From positions 1 to 11,559 of the forward strand of contig JAISHJ010000028.1 in assembly GCA_031262625.1 (NCBI GenBank): 11,559 nt of DNA. Direction: 5' to 3'. Made by a program: the position numbers and the translations under genes. This document shows positions 6,026 to 11,559 of this stretch, one piece after another (the stretch's first letter is position 1; each line of letters begins with the position of its first letter). Source of the stretch: Ruminococcus sp. (lineage in GTDB: Bacteria > Bacillota > Clostridia > Oscillospirales > Ruminococcaceae). The notes beneath the pieces were generated by a model, which had not been told where the DNA came from, did no database searches, and worked only from the letters and a program-made list of their open reading frames with translations.

Positions 6026-6925
6026 ATGACTGAGACTTTGGAGAAAAAACTTCCTGAGCAAAAATTGCCCGCGAAAAAGCTTTCCGATCAGGATAATAAT
6101 ATTCGGAAAATCATTGAAGCGTTCAATGAAAGCGCCGGAGATGAACTTGTTACTGCGGATGACGCTTCTTCGATAATTCGCTATTCACTCGGCGATTATA
6201 TTGTCTACCTCGATAAGGAGGATCTTTATAGGTTTGCGACAACCGATAAGTACGAAGCGAATATGTCACCCGAAGATTCTAAAAATCGCGAAATTATGAT
6301 GGCGGACATTGCTCTTTGGCGGCATAATACCGCGGCGGCTTACCTTAGTGTAAGTATTAAAAAAGCATTTTATTCCTTGCTCGGTGAGTGTGTAGTATAT
6401 ACGCTTTCAAAAAATTACGACTTAGCCAAAAGCCACCTCGAATACGCAAAATCATTTATAAGCGACAGAAAAATTGAAATCTCCCGAAAGTGGCAGCTTA
6501 CATATTGCCTGATAATACTCGGCATCTTCATTCTCGCTACATTCATTGTAAACATTGAATCTGTGTCGGACTTTTTCAAAATACCCGAAAGCGCAATTTT
6601 ATGGACAAACTTTTTCGCGGCGGGTACGGCTGGTGCAACCCTTTCTATTATATCAAAGAAGGGCGATAAAACTTATAACTGCGAATCGGGAAAGGCTCTT
6701 AATTTTTTAGAGATATTCGCAAGAATGGTTGTCGCGTGGATTTCCTGCTTTATCATAATTATCTGCTTTGACTCCGATTTGGTTTTCGCAGGGCTTAAGG
6801 GCGACCACGACACTGAAGTATTAAGTCTCCTCTGCGTTTTAGCAGGCTTCTCCGAACGTCTTATCCCTTCAATCCTCAAAAAAATCGAAGACAACGAAAT
6901 AGGCGATAACAAAACGACAGCTTAA
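6026..6925 (+). CDS. Membrane protein of unknown function with soluble N-terminal domain
   Basis: This is a 299-residue protein. Residues 1-155 are soluble: a Lys/Leu/Pro-rich start (KKLPEQKLPAKKL at 7-19), then a mostly helical charged region. Membrane segments follow at about 157-177, 190-209, 232-248 and a weaker one at 264-276. The second helix is Gly/Ala-rich (FFAAGTAGATLSII), and the C-terminus carries AGFSERLIPSIL at 273-284. I have seen this combination of a small-residue helix and a G-F-S-E-R...P ending in uncharacterised bacterial membrane proteins, but I cannot name the family. It has a perfect promoter and strong ribosome binding site and is monocistronic, ending at a strong terminator. 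It is divergent from the three-helix membrane protein at 5328-5879. No nuclease, kinase or toxin motif was found. Confidence 0.85.
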   Translation: MTETLEKKLPEQKLPAKKLSDQDNNIRKIIEAFNESAGDELVTADDASSIIRYSLGDYIVYLDKEDLYRFATTDKYEANMSPEDSKNREIMMADIALWRHNTAAAYLSVSIKKAFYSLLGECVVYTLSKNYDLAKSHLEYAKSFISDRKIEISRKWQLTYCLIILGIFILATFIVNIESVSDFFKIPESAILWTNFFAAGTAGATLSIISKKGDKTYNCESGKALNFLEIFARMVVAWISCFIIIICFDSDLVFAGLKGDHDTEVLSLLCVLAGFSERLIPSILKKIEDNEIGDNKTTA

Positions 6926-6939
6926 TACTTATAAAAAAG

Positions 6940-6972
6940 GCTTGCGCCCACCCCGGGCGCAAGCACTTTTTT
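6940..6972. terminator. Strong bidirectional intrinsic terminator
   Basis: A perfect 10-bp G+C-rich stem, GCTTGCGCCC (6940-6949) with GGGCGCAAGC (6955-6964), has a 5-nt loop. It is followed by a T-run (6967-6972) and preceded by an A-run (6933-6938). It stops the 6026 gene and, on the other strand, the FkbM gene, whose stop codon at 6971-6973 touches it. Confidence 0.92.
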
Positions 6973-8230
6973 ATATAAATATAAAAGCAGGAAGCGGTTG
7001 GCGCGGTTCTTTGCGGAGTTCCTCACCGCACGGAAGCCGCAGATAGATGCTGTAAGAAGGGTCGATTTCACGCACCAAACGCGGAATGTCAACAATATCC
7101 CTCAATTTGTGATAAGAGTCAACATGAAGTTTCGGGTGAGTATGCTTAATATGGTTGGAAGCACCGCGAAGAGTCTCTTTATCCATGCCTTCGCAGTCGA
7201 TTTTAAGGAAACTTATAGGCTCGTCTATGTCATCATCAAGCCTTACTACCTTAACCATTTCAACGAAACCTCCGATGGGTGTCTCGCTTAAAGTGTTTCC
7301 GAAATAAGCTCCTTCAACGCCGACTTCCGCCATCTCTGTATTAACATCTCCCGTACCCTTGTGCCGTATATCAATGTTGGGATAGCTTGCCAAATTTTTC
7401 TTTATAATTTTAATTGAATTCTTATTAATATCATATGTATAAACACGCTTAAAGTCTGCATTCACTGCCTTAATAAACTGTAAAACCGTGTCGCCGATAT
7501 AAGAGCCGCAGTCAACAAAAACTTCGTCATCATAAAACGGGAAAACGTTAGTATCAACCACGTCGCAGTAATTTGTCGAAAGATCAACCCAGTCTTTGTA
7601 TTCCCAAGTCAAGTAAAATTTAACGATTGCGGTTAAATTACGGCGCGAAAGCGCATCAGCAAGATTATTATAAAGCCAGATAAGGTCGCGCGTACGCTCT
7701 TTTAGAAGTTTCACGCGGTTTGTTATAAGTGAGTTGTTTTCATGACCTATTCCATAAAGATAGTTTTCTTCAAAATACCAAACTCTCCAACCTTCGGTTA
7801 AAGCATTGTAATATTCAGGATTTTCGCGCCTTATTACGCGAAGGTCGTCCATGAGGCTTTGTTCGAGCTGCTCATGGGATAAGCGGTTTATTATATTTAT
7901 GTAATCTAAAAATTCGCGGTCACAGCCGTATTCGCCGATAGATAATACTTCGCTTATTTTTACGGAGTTTGAAGCCGCAAGAAACTGCGCATCATAAAAA
8001 CGCCCGAAATATTTTGAAAGTTCTCTGAATTCTCTCACACCGCCGGTTCCGTCCGCCAGTTTACCTGTCATTTCAAACATAATATTTTCGGGAGGAAGTC
8101 CGAAGCTTTTTAAAACTTCGCTCATATCGTTCCAGTTGTCAGCTTCAAACACAGCGCCGTCTGCGTAAGCAGAAAGCATATCATCAATAGCGGTAAGCCT
8201 TATAACCTTTGATTTAGCAGATGAATTCAT
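6971..8230 (-). CDS. FkbM-family SAM-dependent methyltransferase with long N-terminal region
   Basis: This is a 419-residue protein. The C-terminal part, about 235-400, is a FkbM (Methyltransf_21) domain. It has motif I FVDCGSYIGDT at 238-248, the acidic loop YTYDIN at 264-269, LDDDI at 331-335 and FLKIDCEGMD at 341-350, followed by the typical L-x-VDSYH at 368-374. FkbM enzymes O-methylate small molecules or sugars. Family members usually cover little more than this domain, so the first ~230 residues are an extension. That extension contains a Trp/Tyr-rich segment (WRVWYFEENYLYG at 148-160) and matches no domain I recognise. The start at 8230 is chosen because GGAGGTG (8234-8240) lies 3-4 nt upstream; an in-frame ATG at 8317 has no such site and precedes the promoter. 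The gene is monocistronic. A surface sugar is a reasonable guess for its substrate, given the envelope genes around it. Confidence 0.88.
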   Translation of the reverse strand: MNSSAKSKVIRLTAIDDMLSAYADGAVFEADNWNDMSEVLKSFGLPPENIMFEMTGKLADGTGGVREFRELSKYFGRFYDAQFLAASNSVKISEVLSIGEYGCDREFLDYINIINRLSHEQLEQSLMDDLRVIRRENPEYYNALTEGWRVWYFEENYLYGIGHENNSLITNRVKLLKERTRDLIWLYNNLADALSRRNLTAIVKFYLTWEYKDWVDLSTNYCDVVDTNVFPFYDDEVFVDCGSYIGDTVLQFIKAVNADFKRVYTYDINKNSIKIIKKNLASYPNIDIRHKGTGDVNTEMAEVGVEGAYFGNTLSETPIGGFVEMVKVVRLDDDIDEPISFLKIDCEGMDKETLRGASNHIKHTHPKLHVDSYHKLRDIVDIPRLVREIDPSYSIYLRLPCGEELRKEPRQPLPAFIFI

Positions 8231-8233
8231 TTG

Positions 8234-8240
8234 CACCTCC
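8234..8240 (-). promoter_or_regulatory. Ribosome binding site that fixes the FkbM gene start
   Basis: On the minus strand GGAGGTG immediately precedes CAA-ATG, so the ATG at 8230 is the natural start rather than the in-frame ATG at 8317. Confidence 0.85.
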
Positions 8241-8262
8241 GAGTATGCTTTAGCACTTATAC

Positions 8263-8291
8263 ATTGTAACATACTTTTATCATTTTTGCAA
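8263..8291 (-). promoter_or_regulatory. Probable promoter of the FkbM gene
   Basis: On the minus strand a -35 TTGCAA (8286-8291, 4 of 6 matches) is followed by 17 bp and a -10 TACAAT (8263-8268, 5 of 6), which is preceded by TGT (extended -10). It lies just past the terminator of the lysozyme gene. Confidence 0.65.
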
Positions 8292-8328
8292 GTGTATTTG
8301 AAAATAATTTCATGCAAAATTTTACCGC

Positions 8329-8371
8329 AAAAATACAGCTTTGCAGAAAGTTATTCTGCAAAGCTGTATTT
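8329..8371 (-). terminator. Long perfect hairpin terminator of the GH25 gene
   Basis: A perfect 18-bp inverted repeat (8331-8348 with 8354-8371, core CAGCTTTGCAG) has a 5-nt loop. On the minus strand it is followed by five T (8329-8333, shared with the arm end). It begins 7 nt past the stop codon at 8379 and isolates the lysozyme gene from the FkbM gene. Confidence 0.88.
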
Positions 8372-8378
8372 GGGAGCA

Positions 8379-9251
8379 TCATTCCATTGCTTTCTTTACT
8401 ACAGACAATCCGAGGGCTTTGAGAGCATTTACAAGCCTTACCGAATCTTCCTCGCTTACGTGATGGCGATAGGCGGTTACGGTGTATTCAGTGTTTTCAA
8501 TAACAGTTTCTTGCCTGTCATTTGGGGCGGTATTTACCGGATGTTCGTCCACAGGAGCATCGGACATTTCTCCCGGCTCTGTTTGGATAGGCTCGCCTAC
8601 GGCTCCGAGTACTGTCTCAGGGGTATTTTTTGTACAGTTATTAAGCCCGTGCTCAAACATAATCGAAGGAAAGTCTTTGTAACATACGTTCATATCAACA
8701 TGACCGGTTATGCCGTCAATGTTCCCTTTCCACGAGTACTGCCAAACATCGTATTCCGAAACGTAAGTGGGCTTTTGATTTTCAACCCTTGCTGCCCAGA
8801 CCGAGTATTTTTTCGGAATATCTGCGTTAAGGTGCGAAGCGAAGAAACTGTCGAAGCTGTAAACTCCGCAAAAATACCCCGCCTTCTCCATAACGCCGCA
8901 AAATGCATCGGTAATCGCCGTACATTCTGCCTTCGAGAGCTTTAACTGACACTGGTCCTCAATATCTATATAGACAGGAAGCTCGAAGCTCTTGCCCCTG
9001 ATAACTTCAAGGAAAGCCTCCGCTTCCGCCCTTGCAGTAGCCTCCGATATAGCATATGAGTACCAGTACGCGCCGATTATCAGTCCGGCAGCCCTTGCGC
9101 CGGCGTAGTTGCTTTCAAAACAGGTATCCTTCTGCGAAGCAAACCGCCCGTAGCCTGCCCTCACTATTACGCCTTCAATTCCGTCAGCCTTGACTTTTTT
9201 CCAGTTTATAGTGCCGTTGTGCTTCGAAACATCTATAAGTTTCTTTTCCAT
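8379..9251 (-). CDS. GH25 lysozyme-like protein without signal peptide
   Basis: This is a 290-residue protein. Residues 4-195 form a glycoside hydrolase family 25 (N-acetylmuramidase) domain. It has IDVSKHNG at 6-13 with the conserved first Asp (D7), VRAGYG at 30-35, PVYIDIED at 92-99 (D96, E98; catalytic region), VWQYSW at 169-174 and HVDMN at 184-188. Such enzymes cut peptidoglycan between MurNAc and GlcNAc. Residues ~205-253 are a Pro/Glu/Thr linker, and 254-290 form a short terminal module (TVTAYRHHVS...LKALGLSVVKK). There is no signal peptide: the domain starts at once, as in phage endolysins, which leave through a holin. No holin or other phage gene is visible here. The ATG at 9251 is preferred over the in-frame GTG at 9263, because GGGAG (9263-9267) overlaps the GTG. 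The gene is monocistronic, with its own terminator. Confidence 0.88.
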   Translation of the reverse strand: MEKKLIDVSKHNGTINWKKVKADGIEGVIVRAGYGRFASQKDTCFESNYAGARAAGLIIGAYWYSYAISEATARAEAEAFLEVIRGKSFELPVYIDIEDQCQLKLSKAECTAITDAFCGVMEKAGYFCGVYSFDSFFASHLNADIPKKYSVWAARVENQKPTYVSEYDVWQYSWKGNIDGITGHVDMNVCYKDFPSIMFEHGLNNCTKNTPETVLGAVGEPIQTEPGEMSDAPVDEHPVNTAPNDRQETVIENTEYTVTAYRHHVSEEDSVRLVNALKALGLSVVKKAME

Positions 9252-9298
9252 ATCTATATTCACTCCCGATTATTCTTAATTATTCGCCCTCTGTCACC

Positions 9299-9327
9299 AT
9301 AATATGCTATAATTCGATTTATGTTTA
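9299..9327 (-). promoter_or_regulatory. Possible promoter of the GH25 gene
   Basis: On the minus strand TAAACA (9322-9327, 4 of 6 matches) stands 17 bp from TATTAT (9299-9304, 5 of 6), with a leader of about 40 nt. It is the best pair I could find in this stretch but is not strong. Confidence 0.35.
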
Positions 9328-9391
9328 TGCCGTTATTCTGATTTTTATTGTATTTATTATGAACAAATTCTGTAAAATTTTTAAACATTCA

Positions 9392-9421
9392 AAAATATCG
9401 CCTGCGGGCTATTGATATTTT
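9392..9421. repeat. Inverted repeat overlapping the -35 box of the yloU-fakA promoter
   Basis: AAAATATC (9392-9399) and GATATTTT (9414-9421) are exact complements. Inside them GCC (9400-9402) can pair with GGC (9407-9409), leaving a TATT bulge. The right arm covers most of the -35 box, so the element could be an operator. It lacks a long following T-run, which argues against a terminator. Confidence 0.5.
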
Positions 9422-9440
9422 ATAAACCTCGTGCTATAAT
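9412..9440 (+). promoter_or_regulatory. Strong promoter of yloU-fakA
   Basis: The -35 box TTGATA (9412-9417, 5 of 6 matches), a 17-bp spacer and a perfect TATAAT (9435-9440) preceded by TGC (extended -10) give a start near 9447, about 33 nt before yloU. Confidence 0.85.
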
Positions 9441-9479
9441 TAAATGTGAAACTTTTAATAATTATGAAAGCGTATTAAC

Positions 9480-9833
9480 ATGATTATCAGAGAAAACTAT
9501 ATGGGGAAAATAGGATTTTCCGAGAGTTATATCAAATCGCTGTGCGGAATGGTCCTCTGTGAATGTGTCGGAGTTTCGGGGCTTCTTCCGGCGAAACTTC
9601 GAATCGGGCGATGGTTTTGGGGACAAACCGGTACCGTTCGCGCCGACCGTGCCGTTGCCGTAAAAGTAATCGACGGCAGGCTTATTATCGGCGTGCATAT
9701 TGCCGTTGTATACGGAAGCACAATTTCAGCCGTTTCCGAAAGCATTGTCGGAAAGCTAAAGTGGGCTATTGAGGAGCGCACAGGCGTTCCCGTACAGAAA
9801 ATAACTGTCTATGTTGATGCAATGACTGCTTAA
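9480..9833 (+). CDS. yloU: Asp23/Gls24 family protein (YloU-like)
   Basis: This is a 117-residue protein, the usual length for the family. The Asp23/Gls24 (DUF322) pattern is visible: a start of the form ENYMGKIGFSESYI (5-18), V-G-V-S-G-L at about 30-35, alternating beta-strand stretches, the hallmark VVYGSTISAV at about 76-85, and TGVPVQKITVYVD at 100-112. Family members are small cytoplasmic or membrane-associated proteins linked to envelope stress; the exact role of YloU is not settled. The ATG at 9480 has only a weak ribosome binding site (GAAAG). It is kept because family members extend this far before the conserved G-K-I; the alternative is the ATG at 9501. The next gene is fakA, the conserved Firmicutes order, 33 nt on with no terminator between, so they form an operon. 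Confidence 0.87.
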   Translation: MIIRENYMGKIGFSESYIKSLCGMVLCECVGVSGLLPAKLRIGRWFWGQTGTVRADRAVAVKVIDGRLIIGVHIAVVYGSTISAVSESIVGKLKWAIEERTGVPVQKITVYVDAMTA

Positions 9834-9850
9834 TATATATAATATCAAAT

Positions 9851-9858
9851 GGGAAAGG
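9851..9858 (+). promoter_or_regulatory. Ribosome binding site that fixes the fakA start
   Basis: GGGAAAGG ends 8 nt before the ATG at 9867. The in-frame ATG at 9849 overlaps this element and has only A/T sequence upstream, so it is a poor start. Confidence 0.75.
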
Positions 9859-9866
9859 TCGTTCCT

Positions 9867-11507
9867 ATGATTACAGGTAAAATACTCCGCGATGCATTTA
9901 TATCGGCGGCGAATGTTATAGCCGAGCGCAAACGAAGCGTGGATGAACTTAACGTATACCCGGTACCGGACGGCGACACCGGGACCAATATGTCTATGAC
10001 TATGGGCAACAGTATCGCGGAGCTTTCCCGTCTCCCCGATTCCTGCACGGTTTCCGAAGTCTCCGAAGTAACGGCGGCGTGTCTTCTTCGCGGTGCGAGA
10101 GGAAATTCCGGCGTAATTTTATCGCTCCTGTTCCGCGGCTTCTCTAAGGGCTTTTCGGGGCTTGAAGCTGCCGACTCATCAGACCTTATCAGAGCACTTG
10201 ATATAGGCGTAAAATCTGCCTACAAGGCTGTAATGCGCCCGGCAGAGGGTACGATATTGACCGTTGCGCGAAAAGCCTTTGAAGCGGTTGAAAATTCCCC
10301 CGAACAGCCTGTTCTTCTCTTTGCAGAAGCAGTAAAAGCGGCTAAAATTGCCCTTGACGATACCCCTAATCAGCTTGAAGTATTAAAGCGTGCCGGTGTA
10401 GTTGACGCCGGCGGTATGGGGCTTGTAATAATTTTCGCCGAAATGCAGCGCGTCTTTGAGGGCGGCTCTGTTCACAAACGCTCCGACGAAAAGGCTGTCG
10501 ATTCCGCAATCGCCGTGAAGGATTTCTCGGCTGTTGTCGGCGAATTTGACGAAGTAATAAACTTCACATACTGCACAGAATTTATCGTTCGCAAAAATCC
10601 CGACTGTCCCGACGAAACACGTCTGCGCGCCTTCCTTGAGACTATAGGAGACTGCGTTGTAGCCGTTTCAGACGATGATATAATTAAGGTTCACGTTCAC
10701 ACCGACCATCCCGGAAAAGCAATCGAAGAAGGTTTGCGTTTCGGCTCGCTTATTAATCTTAAGATTGATAATATGCGCTTCCAGCACGAAAACAAAGCCC
10801 GCGAAGCCGCTCTCGTAAAAGAGACCGAATTAGTCCCCGTCGCTCCCGAAAAAGACTTTGGTTTCGTCACAGTCTCAAGCGGAAAAGGCATCGAAGAGCT
10901 ATTTAAGAACCTCGGCGCAGACACGGTAGTAACCGGCGGTCAAACCATGAACCCCTCAACAGACGATATACTGAAAGCAATATTAGCTACCCCCGCAAAA
11001 ACTGTCTTCGTATTACCAAACAATAAAAATATCATCATGGCTGCCGAACAAGCCGGAAAACTCGCCGACCGCGAAGTCTGCGTAATCCCGTCGCGCTTCA
11101 TCCCCCAAGGCATCACTGCAATGATGAACTACGACCCCGATGCCGACTTCGACACCAACCGCATGGCTATGACCAAAGCCCTCGACAACGTGCGCACCGG
11201 GCAAATTACTTTCGCCGCCCGCAACTCCGACATAGACGGCAAAGAAATTAAACAAGGCGAAATCTTAGCCCTCGATAACGGCAAAATGTTACTCTCCGAA
11301 CAAGACATCAACAAAGCCGCCGGCAAACTAATAAAGCATATGTGCAAAAAAGACACCGCTTTCATCACAATCATTTACGGCTCCGACATCGAAGAGGAAA
11401 AAGCTTCTTCCCTCGAGTCCTACATCAAATCCAAATACCCCGACGCCGAAGTTATGCTCGTCTCCGGCGGTCAACCTGTCTATTACTATATCATCTCTGT
11501 AGAATAA
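9867..11507 (+). CDS. fakA: Fatty acid kinase subunit FakA (YloV), DhaL-like kinase
   Basis: This is a 546-residue protein, full length for the family. Residues ~1-195 are a DhaL/DAK2 kinase domain: LNVYPVPDGDTGTNM at 28-42 carries the metal-binding Asp pair (D35, D37), and LLRGARGNSGVIL at 73-85 binds nucleotide phosphate. The middle domain has IIKVHVHTD at 272-280 with the His pair (H276, H278) typical of FakA. Residues ~325-546 are the DegV-like C-terminal domain: VTGGQTMNPS at 355-364, VLPNNKN at 382-388 and IPSRFIPQGI at 407-416. FakA uses ATP to phosphorylate fatty acids held by the FakB (DegV) carrier, feeding acyl-phosphate to PlsX/PlsY for phospholipid synthesis. No fakB is in the window. 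Codon choice changes along the gene: the last third strongly favours C-ending codons (34 of the 60 bases at 11101-11160 are G or C). It is co-transcribed with yloU. Confidence 0.95.
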   Translation: MITGKILRDAFISAANVIAERKRSVDELNVYPVPDGDTGTNMSMTMGNSIAELSRLPDSCTVSEVSEVTAACLLRGARGNSGVILSLLFRGFSKGFSGLEAADSSDLIRALDIGVKSAYKAVMRPAEGTILTVARKAFEAVENSPEQPVLLFAEAVKAAKIALDDTPNQLEVLKRAGVVDAGGMGLVIIFAEMQRVFEGGSVHKRSDEKAVDSAIAVKDFSAVVGEFDEVINFTYCTEFIVRKNPDCPDETRLRAFLETIGDCVVAVSDDDIIKVHVHTDHPGKAIEEGLRFGSLINLKIDNMRFQHENKAREAALVKETELVPVAPEKDFGFVTVSSGKGIEELFKNLGADTVVTGGQTMNPSTDDILKAILATPAKTVFVLPNNKNIIMAAEQAGKLADREVCVIPSRFIPQGITAMMNYDPDADFDTNRMAMTKALDNVRTGQITFAARNSDIDGKEIKQGEILALDNGKMLLSEQDINKAAGKLIKHMCKKDTAFITIIYGSDIEEEKASSLESYIKSKYPDAEVMLVSGGQPVYYYIISVE

Positions 11508-11531
11508 CGGTGCGCTGAGGCGCGCTGGGGG

Positions 11532-11559
11532 GGAGAGGAGCGGTGACCCGCCCCTCTCC
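11532..11559 (+). repeat. G+C-rich hairpin at the right edge, downstream of fakA
   Basis: GGAGAGGAGCGG (11532-11543) pairs with CCGCCCCTCTCC (11548-11559) around a TGAC loop: 11 pairs and one A/C mismatch. A run of seven G stands just before it (11527-11533). It could be the stem of a fakA terminator whose T-run lies beyond the window, or one copy of a dispersed palindromic repeat. The stem could also extend past the edge. Confidence 0.55.

Noticed and set aside
8231..8317. N-terminal extension of the FkbM gene to an ATG at 8317
   Set aside because: It runs across the promoter, and the strong GGAGGTG site lies just before the ATG at 8230.
8286..8945. A 219-codon open frame on the plus strand opposite the GH25 gene
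   Set aside because: It is antisense to a gene with clear GH25 motifs and its translation is Cys/Arg-rich with no domain. It also runs through the terminator hairpin at 8331-8371.
9305..9313. Extended -10 TGC-TATAAT on the plus strand
   Set aside because: No -35 lies at 16-18 bp, and the complete promoter at 9412-9440 is closer to yloU.
1..11559. CRISPR array, tRNA, rRNA, insertion sequence or integrase
   Set aside because: No regularly spaced direct repeats, cloverleaf-like sequence, transposase motifs or terminal inverted repeats with target duplications were seen when reading both strands.

Overview
The window looks like a chromosomal segment from a Gram-positive, Clostridia-type bacterium, plausibly a gut Oscillospiraceae/Ruminococcaceae relative. 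The lineage is inferred. The support is strong AGGAGG-type ribosome binding sites, near-consensus TTGACA/TATAAT promoters, short intergenic gaps closed by hairpin-plus-T terminators, and the Firmicutes gene pair yloU-fakA. Base composition is uneven: parts of one membrane-protein gene near 5.5 kb are below 20% G+C, while the 3' end of fakA exceeds 50%. No rRNA, tRNA, CRISPR array, transposase or integrase was seen, and no gene-free gap exceeds about 300 bases.

Layout. (1) 1-1127, minus: a NERD-domain superfamily I helicase-like protein cut by the left edge. (2) 1255-4635, plus: a strong promoter, then three tightly packed genes and a terminator. The genes encode a 65-residue membrane peptide starting MYIDPGTGS, a two-part protein with a C-terminal SAM methyltransferase resembling the NoeA family, and a five-helix membrane enzyme of the alkaline phosphatase/LTA-synthase superfamily. 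Together they look like a cell-surface glycopolymer or lipid modification operon. (3) 4650-5156, minus: a small lipoprotein with a Thr-rich linker. (4) 5328-6925: two membrane proteins of unknown function, transcribed divergently from two perfect-consensus promoters. (5) 6971-8230, minus: an FkbM-type methyltransferase. (6) 8379-9251, minus: a GH25 lysozyme-like protein without a signal peptide. (7) 9412-11507, plus: an Asp23/Gls24 protein (YloU) and the fatty acid kinase FakA (YloV), sharing one strong promoter. (8) A G+C-rich hairpin lies at the right edge.

Apart from yloU-fakA, the recurring theme is the cell envelope: a surface phosphotransferase, a lipoprotein, membrane proteins, a peptidoglycan hydrolase and two methyltransferases. 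The best candidate for an undescribed system is the three-gene operon at 1332-4603. Its partners are translationally coupled, and its methyltransferase protein carries an N-terminal half with a kinase-like D-x4-N...D signature. The two orphan membrane proteins driven by back-to-back consensus promoters come second. Neither is proven; both rest on motifs and gene arrangement.
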